From Coriobacteriaceae bacterium AM113-163 (GTDB taxonomy: Bacteria; Actinomycetota; Coriobacteriia; Coriobacteriales; Coriobacteriaceae): a DNA stretch of 64,000 bases. This document shows positions 24,829 to 33,431 of this stretch, piece by piece. The notes beneath the pieces are model-generated. The model did not search any database, was not told where the DNA came from, and saw only the letters and a program-made list of their open reading frames with translations. The stretch covers positions 62,001 to 126,000 of the forward strand of contig JAQDWB010000005.1 of NCBI GenBank assembly GCA_027673765.1. Direction: 5' to 3'. Both the position numbers and the translations under genes were made by a program. The stretch's first letter is position 1; every line of letters starts with the position of its first letter.

Positions 24829-24858
24829 GCTCGTGTTGCAACCCAAAAAGAGGAACGT

Positions 24859-26280
24859 ATGGCTTTTACCGACAAACCCGAAAGCGCAAACGAGGCGCAG
24901 GACCATTCCCAGCCGCTCGACGACGGCGGCCTTTTCTCCCTTAACGACGTCATCATGGCAGGCAGGCAACAGCTCACCCGCTCCGAGCATCTCTTGGCTG
25001 CCGACACGCGCCGCAACGCCCGCAACCTACTCGCGAGCGCCAAGCTGCTCGTGCTCGTAGTTATCGTCTCGCTCGCCATGGGCGTTGCCGCTTGGGCGTT
25101 TTTGGCCTCGCTGAATATCGCGACCGACTATCGCGAGCACCATGCATGGGTCTACGCCTTGCTTCCCGTTGTGGGCATTGCCACCGCATGGGTGTACAAA
25201 AATCACGGCCTTGCTGCCAAACGAGGCAACAACCTGGTCATCGACTCCGCTCTGGGCACACGTCTCATACATATGCGCATGGCCGTCCTCACCTTCGTCT
25301 GTTCCACGCTCACGCACCTAACGGGCGGATCGGCCGGTCGCGAGGGAGCCGCGGTGCAGATTGGCGGCACCATCGCCAGCAACATCTCGAACCTTGCCCA
25401 CCTCAAAAAGCATGACCACCACGACCTCATGCTCGCCGGCATCTCGTCGGCCTTTGGCGCCGTATTCGGTTCGCCCCTTGCCGGAGCTTTCTTTGGCATG
25501 GAGATGTGCTTTATCGGCAAGATCGACTACACCGCGGGCATCTACTGCCTGGTCGCCTCGTTTACCGGCTACTTTACATCACTCGCCCTGGGTACCGAGT
25601 ACGAAGTGAATGTCATCGCCAGCGTCCCCGACATGACGCCGCGGACGGTTGCCATCGTTGTTATCAGCGCCATTATCTTTGGTCTCACCGCGCGCCTCTT
25701 TGCGTGGTCGGTTCGAACCGTCAAGAACCTGTACGGTCGCTTTATCACCAATTACCTCATTCGCGCACTTATAGGCGCACTCGTGGTGCTCGCGGCCTAC
25801 GCGATGCTCGACGCCTGGGACTACGCCGGCCTTTCCACGTGGCTTTCCGGCGCCGGATTTGCAGGCAACACCACCCTGGCGGACGCAGTCATCAAGTTGG
25901 TCGTCACAGCGCTTACCCTGGGCGCGGGCTTCCAAGGCGGCGAGGTCACGCCCCTGTTTGGCATCGGTGCGGCACTCGGTGGCTGGATCGGTTGCCTTAC
26001 CGGGCTCGACCCCAGTTTTCTGGCGGCTCTCGGCATGCTCGGCGTGTTCTGCGCCGGCCTCAACGTGCCCATCACCACCTGCATGATGGCCATCGACCTG
26101 TTCCACGGCACGGCCGCCGGGTTCTTTGCCATCGTGGCCTTTATCAGCTACCTAACCGGCGGACACCGCGGCGTGTACCCCGCCCAGCGCATCATCTCAC
26201 CCAAGCGCCGTTCGCTTATTGTGGATGAGGGCGGTACGGTAGCGGATGCTATCGAGCGCCACAACGACCTGATAGAGTAG
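24859..26280 (+). CDS. CLC-family anion channel/antiporter, possibly the fluoride (CLC-F) type
   Basis: 473 residues, polytopic, with the CLC motif GGSAGREGAAVQ (external gating Glu in GREG) and GGEVTPLFGIGAALGG near residue 357. A CLC channel or H+-coupled antiporter in the inner membrane. GREGxAVQ and GGEVTPLF resemble what I recall of the CLC-F fluoride exporters rather than the chloride-type GSGIP/GKEGP/GxFxP set, so fluoride efflux is possible; this needs alignment. A TATAAT at 24823-24828 and SD AGAGGA precede it. It is divergent from moeA. No crcB-type riboswitch was recognised upstream. Confidence 0.85.
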   Translation: MAFTDKPESANEAQDHSQPLDDGGLFSLNDVIMAGRQQLTRSEHLLAADTRRNARNLLASAKLLVLVVIVSLAMGVAAWAFLASLNIATDYREHHAWVYALLPVVGIATAWVYKNHGLAAKRGNNLVIDSALGTRLIHMRMAVLTFVCSTLTHLTGGSAGREGAAVQIGGTIASNISNLAHLKKHDHHDLMLAGISSAFGAVFGSPLAGAFFGMEMCFIGKIDYTAGIYCLVASFTGYFTSLALGTEYEVNVIASVPDMTPRTVAIVVISAIIFGLTARLFAWSVRTVKNLYGRFITNYLIRALIGALVVLAAYAMLDAWDYAGLSTWLSGAGFAGNTTLADAVIKLVVTALTLGAGFQGGEVTPLFGIGAALGGWIGCLTGLDPSFLAALGMLGVFCAGLNVPITTCMMAIDLFHGTAAGFFAIVAFISYLTGGHRGVYPAQRIISPKRRSLIVDEGGTVADAIERHNDLIE

Positions 26281-26367
26281 ACGTTAGTATTCGCCGTGCA
26301 GCCACAATCGGGGGCAATTCGACCCGAGCGCGACCGCACCGTCACGTTATACGCCGGGAGTCGCCCC

Positions 26368-27330
26368 ATGCACGCAACTGATTTTGGTCGCACGCTCATC
26401 ATCGCCAACCCAGCCGCCCAGTCGGGTGCGGCGCGCGAGGTCGCTGAGCGCCTGCAGCGCTTTTTAGACATGACCGCGCGCTCATCCCAGTTTGACTTGG
26501 TACTGACCGAGCGCATGGGGCATGCCAAGGAACTTGCCGCACAGGCCCAGGGCTACCGCACCGTTATCGCTCTTGGCGGCGACGGCGTGATCCACGAGGT
26601 CGTCAACGGGCTTATGACGCAAAAGGAGGACGCCCGCCCCGCCCTTGCCGTCCTGCCCGTGGGCTCCGGCAACGATTTTGCCCAGACCCTCGGTATCGAC
26701 GATTTCTCCGGCAAGGATTTTGGCGCGCTGCTCACCTGCGATCTGCAACGTCAGGACATCGGGCGCATTCGCTCATGGAACCCTGCAAGCGGTAGCGGCG
26801 AGGCGACGGTCGAGTACTATGACCAGACGCTTTCGGTCGGCATCGATGCCGCCATCGGCCTTGGCACCACCGAGCTGCGCAAAAAGACCGGCTTGACAGG
26901 CGCGCCGCTCTACACCCTCTCGGGACTTGAGCAGTTTGGTCTGCGCTATCGCAACTACCCCATGACAGTCAGCTTTGACGGCGCGCCCGCCGAGCGCGTG
27001 CGGGCGATTATCATGGCGATTCAGCTGGGCCCCACCTATGGCTCGGGCTATCGCATCTGCCCCGATGCCGACCCCTGCGACGGCATAATCGATGTCTGCT
27101 ACGCCTGCGGCCCCGTCCCCCGCGCCGTTGCCCTGCCTATGTTTCTTTCGGCCAAGGACGGCCACCACACCAAGTTGCCGCCGGTTCGTATGCGCCGCTG
27201 CCGCCATGCCGAGCTCACCTTCGAGCAGCCCGATTACCCCATCCAGGCCGACGGCGAGCCCATTGTCGCCTCGCGCATCGAGGTTGACGTCCTCGGCAGC
27301 GCCCTCCAAGTTTGGCACCCCGCCCGCTAG
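26368..27330 (+). CDS. Diacylglycerol/lipid kinase family protein
   Basis: 320 residues of the DAGK catalytic family. GGDGVIHEVVNGL and GSGNDFAQTL are the nucleotide-binding and catalytic glycine-rich motifs, and the C-terminal domain carries the QADGEPI motif typical of YegS/DgkB-like kinases. It would phosphorylate diacylglycerol or a related lipid at the membrane for lipid recycling. ATG 26368 has GGGAG seven bases upstream; a GTG 24 codons earlier has none. It lies 87 bases after the CLC gene on the same strand and may share its transcript. Confidence 0.85.
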   Translation: MHATDFGRTLIIANPAAQSGAAREVAERLQRFLDMTARSSQFDLVLTERMGHAKELAAQAQGYRTVIALGGDGVIHEVVNGLMTQKEDARPALAVLPVGSGNDFAQTLGIDDFSGKDFGALLTCDLQRQDIGRIRSWNPASGSGEATVEYYDQTLSVGIDAAIGLGTTELRKKTGLTGAPLYTLSGLEQFGLRYRNYPMTVSFDGAPAERVRAIIMAIQLGPTYGSGYRICPDADPCDGIIDVCYACGPVPRAVALPMFLSAKDGHHTKLPPVRMRRCRHAELTFEQPDYPIQADGEPIVASRIEVDVLGSALQVWHPAR

Positions 27331-27351
27331 CAAGGCCAGTGGAGCAATCGA

Positions 27352-27732
27352 CTACTCGTCGCTGCCCGGCTTGCGACGATTGGCCTTTTTGATGGCATTG
27401 AAGTGCTTGTCGTTGAGCCTGCGCTGGCGGGAGCGCTGAGGCACCTTGGTCTTTACGCGTCGGCGCGGCGGACGCCCACGACGCTCAAGCTCGGCGCGCA
27501 GCTTACGCAGGCAGCTCGAGCGATTTTGGAACTGGCTGCGGCTCTCGCGTGCCGTCACGGTAATCCCCGAGGGGATATGCTTCATGCGCACCGCCGAGTC
27601 CGTCGTGTTCACGCCCTGTCCGCCCGGACCCGTCGCGCGAAACACCTGTACCTCGCAATCGCGCGCCAACTCTTCGGCCGACACCTCGGCATAGCGCGCA
27701 TACTCGCGCCACCCCATCTTGTTCTCATCCAT
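27352..27732 (-). CDS. Peptide chain release factor-like protein (GGQ domain)
   Basis: 126 residues containing [16 protein letters not shown], the peptidyl-tRNA hydrolysing GGQ motif, followed by a basic C-terminal tail rich in Arg/Lys (about 95-126). No stop-codon recognition domain is present, so it resembles ArfB/YaeJ or RF-H-like proteins that rescue stalled ribosomes. ATG 27732 has GGGAGG upstream. It is convergent with the lipid kinase gene (21-base gap) and preceded by a 29-base palindrome at 27759-27787. Confidence 0.85.
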   Translation of the reverse strand: MDENKMGWREYARYAEVSAEELARDCEVQVFRATGPGGQGVNTTDSAVRMKHIPSGITVTARESRSQFQNRSSCLRKLRAELERRGRPPRRRVKTKVPQRSRQRRLNDKHFNAIKKANRRKPGSDE

Positions 27733-27758
27733 ATCAACACCTCCCCTCATACAAAAAA

Positions 27759-27787
27759 TGTGACAAAGGGACAGTCCCTTTGTCACA
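27759..27787. repeat. GTGACAAAGGGAC palindrome (family B)
   Basis: Near-perfect inverted repeat with arms TGTGACAAAGGGAC and GTCCCTTTGTCACA around one base. It is related in layout (ACAAAGGGGACAG) to the palindromes at 57268-57308 and 57966-57998. It lies between xpt and the release-factor-like gene. There is no T-run. Confidence 0.85.
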
Positions 27788-27815
27788 TCGCATACCAATC
27801 GCTTGTGTTGCGCGC

Positions 27816-28394
27816 TTAGGCGAAGGTGATCTCGCCGGTCACGCAGTCCATATCGGCGATACGGGCCAGGCTCTCAACGCGGAAGCCGCGCTCGCGGAGC
27901 TTATCGCCGCCGCCCTGGAAGCCCTTCTCCACCGCAATGCCAATACCGGACACCTCGGCACCCGCAGCCTCGCAGATCTTGATAAGACCCTCGAGCGCGC
28001 AGCCGTTGGCCAAGAAGTCGTCGATGATCAGGACCTTGTCGCCCTCGGACAGGAAACGCTTGCCAACGATGACCGGGTACTCCTTCTGCTTGGTAAAGGA
28101 GTAGATGGTCGTGGCGTACTGCTCGCCGTCGAGGTTGATGGACTGTGCCTTCTTGGCAAAGACCACCGGCACGCCGCCAAAATGCTGAGCCGCGATGCAA
28201 GCCATACCAATGCCCGAAGCCTCAATCGTCAGGATCTTGTTGATCTCGACATCCTTGAACAGACGGGCCCACTCGGCGCCCATGTGGTCGAACAGCTCAA
28301 CGTCGCATTGGTGGTTGAGGAAGGCATCAACCTTAAGGACGTTACCGGCCTTTACGATGCCGTCATGGCGAATACGATCCTCAAGCTCCTGCAT
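27816..28394 (-). CDS. xpt: Xanthine phosphoribosyltransferase
   Basis: 192 residues, the usual length. The PRPP-binding loop [11 protein letters not shown] and the N-terminus [12 protein letters not shown] match Xpt. It converts xanthine and PRPP to XMP in purine salvage. SD GAAGGGG lies upstream of ATG 28394. A purine riboswitch often precedes xpt in Firmicutes; I did not find one in the 157 bases before this gene. It stands alone between the MFS gene and the release-factor-like gene, all on the minus strand. Confidence 0.93.
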   Translation of the reverse strand: MQELEDRIRHDGIVKAGNVLKVDAFLNHQCDVELFDHMGAEWARLFKDVEINKILTIEASGIGMACIAAQHFGGVPVVFAKKAQSINLDGEQYATTIYSFTKQKEYPVIVGKRFLSEGDKVLIIDDFLANGCALEGLIKICEAAGAEVSGIGIAVEKGFQGGGDKLRERGFRVESLARIADMDCVTGEITFA

Positions 28395-28551
28395 GGCGCA
28401 ACCCCTTCTCGCGGCAACGATACCGCGCGATTAATAAACGTTGTTCGATAGTCTACCACGGACCGACCCCCGCCCGTCCCACAAGCCGCATCGCACCACA
28501 AACCAGTTTTTTGAGACGGCGCGAATACGTGGCAGGCAGCCTCCCAACACG

Positions 28552-29856
28552 CTAATGGCGGGCGCGCATCCTCACCAAACGAACCATCGAGAGGACAAAG
28601 CCCACGGCTGCCACGGCCATCAACACATAGAACACCGAACGAAAACCAAACAGGAACACATCCGGACGGCCTGCAACAAAACTGGTCACGGCCTCGCCCA
28701 TCGCCACGCTCATCTGCCCATACAGGATATTCGACGCCACCGTAATGCCGAATGCCATGCCAGCGTAGCGCGCCAAACTGCCCAAGCTGCCCGCAAAACC
28801 GAGCGCCTCGCGCGGGGCCGAACCCATATACAGGGAGTTGTTAGGGCTTTGGAAAATCGACGTACCGAGCGACATAAATGCGACGCAGCACACGATCACA
28901 AGGATGGAGGAATGCTCGTTGAGCGTGCTCACCGCAAAGAGACCGCACACGTACACACCCAGGCCGACTGCCGTGGGGCCCTCGCAGCCAACACGGTCCG
29001 AAACCGTGCCCGAAAGCGGGCCGATAAAGGCATTCACCATCGGCAGCGCCAAAAAGAGTAGCCCAGAGATGTCGGAACCAAAGCCGTGGGCGTCCTGAAA
29101 ATAGAACGGCAGAATAAACTCGGATGCGCCAATACCAACGAACACGATGAGCATGCAAGCAAGGTTGATGGTGAAGGCCGAATTTGCAAAGCAGCGACGA
29201 GCGGCCTCGATCAGGGACATGGGGCGCTCGCCGGCCTCCGGCTTAACATGCGGTAGTGTATAGAGTCCCACGATAAACGAGATGACGCCAATGGGCAGGT
29301 TGATGAGGAAGATGCTCTCCCAGGGAAAGCTTGCCACCAGCATGCCGCCGAGCACGGGGCCGCACATCATGCCGAGGGCCACGAAGGTCGCGAGAATACC
29401 CATGGCACGACCGCGCTCGCGCGCCGGAAACGACTCGGTGATGATACCCATGTTGTTAGCCATGGCCGCCGCGCAACCGACGCCCTGAACAATGCGTGCC
29501 AGGATAAGAACCTCGAGCGAGGCCGAAAGGCCGCAAAGCAGCGAGCCGGCCGTAAAAACGATTACGCCCAGCTGGAATACGCCCACCTTGCCGCGCACGT
29601 CGCCCAGACGGCCAAACGGCAACATGGCCACGCATGTCGCAAGCAGATACACCGAGCTCACCAGCTGAATGCGATCGAGGCCCACGCCCAGCTCCTTTTG
29701 CATCACGGGCAGCGCCACGGTCACGACGGTCGAATCCAGACACACCATAAACGTCATGATGAGCACGGTAAACAGAATCGCCCATTTGTTCTTGCCATGG
29801 GTATCGCCCTCAAGGGCAATGTGCTCGCGGCGCAGCTGCTCTGCAGTTTTCTCCAT
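28552..29856 (-). CDS. Major facilitator superfamily transporter (DHA-type)
   Basis: 434 residues, about 12 membrane segments. LDSTVVTVALPVM in the first helix and GRLGDVRGK between helices 2 and 3 are typical of drug:H+ antiporters of the DHA family. The substrate is unknown and multidrug efflux is only a family-based guess. ATG 29856 has AAAGGA five bases upstream; the frame extends further up without support. It is expressed separately from metY, whose terminator lies just upstream. Confidence 0.85.
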   Translation of the reverse strand: MEKTAEQLRREHIALEGDTHGKNKWAILFTVLIMTFMVCLDSTVVTVALPVMQKELGVGLDRIQLVSSVYLLATCVAMLPFGRLGDVRGKVGVFQLGVIVFTAGSLLCGLSASLEVLILARIVQGVGCAAAMANNMGIITESFPARERGRAMGILATFVALGMMCGPVLGGMLVASFPWESIFLINLPIGVISFIVGLYTLPHVKPEAGERPMSLIEAARRCFANSAFTINLACMLIVFVGIGASEFILPFYFQDAHGFGSDISGLLFLALPMVNAFIGPLSGTVSDRVGCEGPTAVGLGVYVCGLFAVSTLNEHSSILVIVCCVAFMSLGTSIFQSPNNSLYMGSAPREALGFAGSLGSLARYAGMAFGITVASNILYGQMSVAMGEAVTSFVAGRPDVFLFGFRSVFYVLMAVAAVGFVLSMVRLVRMRARH

Positions 29857-29882
29857 ATCCATCCTTTCGAGTGGTGCAACGC

Positions 29883-29929
29883 AAAAACGGGGCCCCAATC
29901 GCCTGCGAACAGTCGCGATTGGGGCCCCG
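29883..29929 (-). terminator. Terminator of metY
   Basis: Fourteen-base arms CGGGGCCCCAATCG/CGATTGGGGCCCCG on the minus strand are followed by TTTTTGC. It stands between metY and the MFS gene. Confidence 0.85.
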
Positions 29930-29997
29930 CCTACGGAATCGGAACTATATGTCAACAGAACCCCAAGAGGCTCCGTCGCTTCATACAAGAAGCTAGC

Positions 29998-31281
29998 CTA
30001 GCACTGCTCGAGCGCCTGCTCAAGGTCGGCAATCAGATCGGCCGTGTCCTCGAGGCCGCACGACAGGCGCACCATGTCGGCGGAGATGCCGCAGGCGATG
30101 AGCTCCTCATCGTTCATCTGACGATGCGTGGCATTAGCGGGATGCAGGCAGCAGGTGCGAGCATCGGCCACATGCGTGGCGATCTGGGCGAGTTTAAGGC
30201 TCTTCATAAAGGTCTCGGCCGCCGCGCGACCACCGTTAAAGCCAAAGCTCACGACGCCGCAGGTACCGTTGGGCATATACTTCTGAGCCAGGTCATAGTA
30301 CTTATCGCCCTCCAGGCCCGGATAGCTCACAAAGCGCACCTTGGGATGGCTCTGCAGGAACTTAGCAACGGCCAGGCCGTTCTCACAATGACGCGGCATA
30401 CGCACATGCAGGCTCTCGAGCGAGCTGTTCAGGAAAAACGCCGCTTGCGGGTTCTGCATGGGGCCGAGGTCGCGCATGAGCTGAGCGGTTGCCTTGGTAA
30501 TGAAGGCACCCTCGCGACCGAACTTCTCGGCATAGGTCACGCCGTGATAGCTCTCGTCGGGCGTGGTGAGACCCGGGAACTTGCCTGCATGGGCCATCCA
30601 GTCAAACTGGCCGTGGTCGACGATCACGCCACCCAGGTAGGCCGCATGCCCATCCATGTACTTGGTGGTAGAGTGCGTGACGATGTCGGCGCCCCACTCA
30701 AAGGGACGGCACATCACGGGCGTCGGGAAGGTGTTGTCGACCATCAGCGGCACGCCGTGGTCATGCGCGGCCTTGGCAAAGCGCTCAATATCGAGCACGG
30801 CAAGGGCGGGGTTGGCAATCGTCTCGCCAAAGACGAGCTTGGTATTGGGCTCAAAGGCTGCCTCCAGCTCCTCATCGGTGCAGTCGGGGGCGACAAACGT
30901 GCAAGTCACGCCCATGCGGCCCATGGTGTGGGCGAGCAGGTTATACGTACCGCCGTAGATAGCAGAGCTCGCGACCACGTGATCACCGGCACCGGCCACG
31001 TTAAAGATCGCGAGGAAGTTCGCGGCCATGCCCGAACTCGTGAGCATCGCAGCGGTGCCGCCCTCCATCTCGCAGATCTTGGCGGCAACCAGATCGCACG
31101 TGGGATTCTGCAGACGGCTGTAGAAGTAGCCCGACTCCTCCAGGTCAAACAGCTTGCCCATGTGCTCGGACGTGTCGTATTTCCACGTGGTGGACTGGTA
31201 GATGGGCACCTGGCGCGGCTCCGCGTCGCCCGGGTGATAGCCGCCCTGAACGCATGTAGTTCCGATGGTCTGCTCGCTCAT
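29998..31281 (-). CDS. metY: O-acetylhomoserine aminocarboxypropyltransferase (sulfhydrylase)
   Basis: 427 residues, Cys/Met metabolism PLP family. The PLP lysine lies in HSTTKYMDGH, and IYQSTTWKY and the tyrosine of YSRLQNPT are family landmarks. It makes homocysteine directly from O-acetylhomoserine and sulfide in methionine synthesis. GGGAGCT precedes ATG 31281. No SAM riboswitch was recognised in the 230-base gap upstream, which it shares with a divergent gene. Cystathionine enzymes are the alternative, but the length and the YFYSRLQNPT form favour MetY. Confidence 0.9.
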   Translation of the reverse strand: MSEQTIGTTCVQGGYHPGDAEPRQVPIYQSTTWKYDTSEHMGKLFDLEESGYFYSRLQNPTCDLVAAKICEMEGGTAAMLTSSGMAANFLAIFNVAGAGDHVVASSAIYGGTYNLLAHTMGRMGVTCTFVAPDCTDEELEAAFEPNTKLVFGETIANPALAVLDIERFAKAAHDHGVPLMVDNTFPTPVMCRPFEWGADIVTHSTTKYMDGHAAYLGGVIVDHGQFDWMAHAGKFPGLTTPDESYHGVTYAEKFGREGAFITKATAQLMRDLGPMQNPQAAFFLNSSLESLHVRMPRHCENGLAVAKFLQSHPKVRFVSYPGLEGDKYYDLAQKYMPNGTCGVVSFGFNGGRAAAETFMKSLKLAQIATHVADARTCCLHPANATHRQMNDEELIACGISADMVRLSCGLEDTADLIADLEQALEQC

Positions 31282-31511
31282 ATCTAGCTCCCTTGCCTGG
31301 GTTACGTTTTATTCGGTTCACGATACCGCTACCCTGCACCCCTCTCAACCCATCCCCAAGGTAGGTTAATGGACAAATTGATCAGAGGTATTTATCTCAA
31401 GCCTTGGGCATTTGCTCGATAGATAAAAACGAGGCATACATGAAGCTCTCGATGATTACATGCCCCGTCACGGGTACCATAGGCGGGTACACCGTAACCA
31501 AGGAGACAACG

Positions 31512-31958
31512 ATGAAGCAAATCGATACGGCCCAACTCGACATCACCGCCTGTCAGGCTCAGGCTGCCGAATACCACGCCCGTGGCTTTAACTGCGCCCA
31601 GGCCGTCGCCTGCACGCTCGCGCCCGCTGTCGGGCTCGACCCCCAGGTCGCCTTTACCCTCACCGAGGGCTTTGGCGCCGGCATGGGCGGTATGACCGAA
31701 ACCTGCGGCGCCATCTCGGGCGCCGTGGCCATCATGGGCTTTGTAATGAGCGATGGCATGGAAAACCCGAAGACCAAGGGCCAGACCTACAAGCTGTCGC
31801 GCGAGATTGCCAAGCGCTTTGGCGAGAAGAACACGACGACCGTCTGCGGCACGCTCAAGGGCATCGGATCGGACAAGGGTCCGCTCCGCAGCTGTCCCGG
31901 TTGCATCGACGATGCCGTCGAAATCGCCTGTGATGTACTAAAGCAGCTCGCCGAGTAA
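31512..31958 (+). CDS. C_GCAxxG_C_C family (redox-active cysteine) protein
   Basis: 148 residues. Cysteines in GFNCAQAV, ETCGAISGAV, TTVCG and RSCPGCID follow the C-GCAxxG-C-C pattern that names the family. The function is unknown; metal or Fe-S binding has been suggested because of the cysteines and frequent occurrence in anaerobes. AAGGAG lies before ATG 31512; an in-frame extension from 31404 lacks an SD. Divergent from metY, convergent with yigZ through a shared bidirectional terminator. Confidence 0.85.
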   Translation: MKQIDTAQLDITACQAQAAEYHARGFNCAQAVACTLAPAVGLDPQVAFTLTEGFGAGMGGMTETCGAISGAVAIMGFVMSDGMENPKTKGQTYKLSREIAKRFGEKNTTTVCGTLKGIGSDKGPLRSCPGCIDDAVEIACDVLKQLAE

Positions 31959-31975
31959 ACGGCAGCGACATAAAA

Positions 31976-32022
31976 CGACGGTCGGTGTGCTTGGGATCCG
32001 TCCAAAAGCACGCCGGCCGTCG
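31976..32022. terminator. Bidirectional terminator between the C_GCAxxG_C_C gene and yigZ
   Basis: Seventeen-base arms CGACGGTCGGTGTGCTT and AAGCACGCCGGCCGTCG pair with a few G-T or mismatch positions. A-rich and T-rich bases flank the inner loop rather than a long T-run. Position between convergent genes supports the call. Confidence 0.6.
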
Positions 32023-32025
32023 CCG

Positions 32026-32664
32026 TTAGAACTCGGCAAATTCGGGAGTGCTGACCTCAATCTCCTCGCGCCCCGCCATAAGCTCGCGCATCTTAGCGCA
32101 AAACGACTCCTGCTCCCCCGCCTTAAACACCAAATGAAGTGTCACGGCATCCGCGTACTCGGTATCCGAAACCTTGGCACCGGAATCCTGGGCCAAGCGA
32201 AGCACCTGCTCATACTGCGGATAGGCCACATGCACGTCAACCGGCACGACGCTTGTCATCTCGACGATCTGCCCGGCCTCCTGAGCCGCGGCCACCGCCG
32301 CCTGCGTCGCCGCGGTATATGCGCGCACCAAGCCACCAGGACCCAACAGCGTGCCACCAAAATAGCGCGTCACTACGCAGCAAACATTTTTGAGCGCCGC
32401 ACCGCGCAACACCTCGAGAGTCGGCATACCGCTCGTGCGGCTCGGCTCACCATCATCGCTCTGGCGCTCGCGTCCATCGACCAAAATCCACGCGGGAACA
32501 TTGTGTCGAGCGTCGTAATGACGCTTGCGAACCATCTCGATAAAGGCATTCGCCTCGTCCTCGGACTCAATATGGACCAGCTGGGCAATAAACCGGCTCT
32601 TGCGGTCCACAAACTCGCCCGAAACCTCAATATTCGATTGCAGAGTAAAATAGCTGTCCAACAA
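32026..32664 (-). CDS. yigZ: YigZ/IMPACT family protein
   Basis: 212 residues. The N-terminal UPF0029 domain has the signature SDDGEPSRTSGMPTLEVL and RYFGGTLLGPGGLVRAY, and a C-terminal DUF1949-type domain follows. The role is unknown; the family is linked to translation regulation in eukaryotes (IMPACT). The start is TTG (32664 or the next codon) with GAGGGG six bases upstream, since no ATG is placed correctly. It reads toward the C_GCAxxG_C_C gene and is preceded by rnpB. Confidence 0.88.
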   Translation of the reverse strand: MLDSYFTLQSNIEVSGEFVDRKSRFIAQLVHIESEDEANAFIEMVRKRHYDARHNVPAWILVDGRERQSDDGEPSRTSGMPTLEVLRGAALKNVCCVVTRYFGGTLLGPGGLVRAYTAATQAAVAAAQEAGQIVEMTSVVPVDVHVAYPQYEQVLRLAQDSGAKVSDTEYADAVTLHLVFKAGEQESFCAKMRELMAGREEIEVSTPEFAEF

Positions 32665-32746
32665 AGCCCCTCAACAAAATAAAGCGCAGCAACAAACAGC
32701 TTCAATAATACGGCAAAGGCCGTACCGATTGTCAGGGTAACAAAAA

Positions 32747-33107
32747 TGCCAAGTGGGCCGATAAGCCGGGTTCTGTCGTGAACGGTCATTTATCTTGTCT
32801 GCACGTTACCATGCAGCTCCACGCACGCTACCCGAACGCGGACCGGGCCGGCCCATAGCGTTCCTATTCGCGCTTGCTCCGGATGGGGCTTGCCAAGCCG
32901 CCGTGTTGCCACGACGCTGGTGGTCTCTTACACCACCGTTTCAGCTTTTCCCTTTACGCCTTGCGGCGCAGGTGGGAGTCTTCTTTTCTGCGGCGCTTTC
33001 CGTCGGATCACTCCGCCCGGCCGTTAGCCGGCATCCCGCCCTCTGGAGCCCGGACTTTCCTCACGCGTACCGCAAGCAGCACATCGCGCGACCGTCTGGC
33101 CCACTCA
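32747..33107 (-). ncRNA. rnpB: RNase P RNA, bacterial A type
   Basis: The minus strand contains GAGGAAAGTCCGGGC (5' P4 side) and ACAGAACCCGGCTTATCGG (3' P4 side), the universal RNase P signatures, about 310 bases apart. AGTGGGCC at the 5' end (33105) pairs with GGCCCACT near the 3' end (32751-32759) as helix P1. It is the catalytic RNA that trims tRNA 5' ends. A -10 TACACT (33123-33118) fits a start near 33110. ATTTTTG follows the 3' end. Ends are good to a few bases. Confidence 0.95.
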
Positions 33108-33431
33108 GCAGTGCAAGAGTGTAGCACACCGTTACCGCAGGCAATGGCACAACGCAAACGCTCGACACGATAAACCAAGAACCGCCATGCGCTACAATGG
33201 TCCTGTCGATGGGCAACGTCGTCAGTCGAGACGCGACCGCGCTCCGCACCCCTCCGTCTACTCGGTGTGTTCCCGCCTCCTCCCCGAGGCGGGATGTCGG
33301 CTTTTTTTCATGCACCGACAATCCAATAGCCTGTGGACAGCCCGGCAGCATTGCGCATCTCGGCGCCAAATGCAAAAAGGGACCCGTCCATTACGGACGG
33401 ATCCCTTAAAACAAGTGATCGTCAAACCGAA
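33108..33431. other. Gap between rnpB and rpsA with a candidate small-RNA unit
   Basis: No protein gene was supported. On the plus strand a TACAAT at 33193-33198 is followed by about 105 bases ending in a GC hairpin (CCCGCCTC/GAGGCGGG) and then, after eight bases, TTTTTTT (near 33303-33309). This could be a small RNA. The minus-strand rpsA terminator occupies 33374-33410. Confidence 0.4.
33374..33410 (-). terminator. Terminator of rpsA
   Basis: AAGGGATCCGTCC pairs with GGACGGGTCCCTT on the minus strand, loop GTAAT, followed by TTTG. It lies 22 bases after the rpsA stop. Confidence 0.85.

Noticed and set aside
24648..24858. Fluoride riboswitch before the CLC gene
   Set aside because: No crcB-type pseudoknot signature was recognised.
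28395..28551. Purine riboswitch before xpt, and SAM riboswitch before metY (31282-31511)
   Set aside because: The conserved core sequences of these aptamers were not found by eye.
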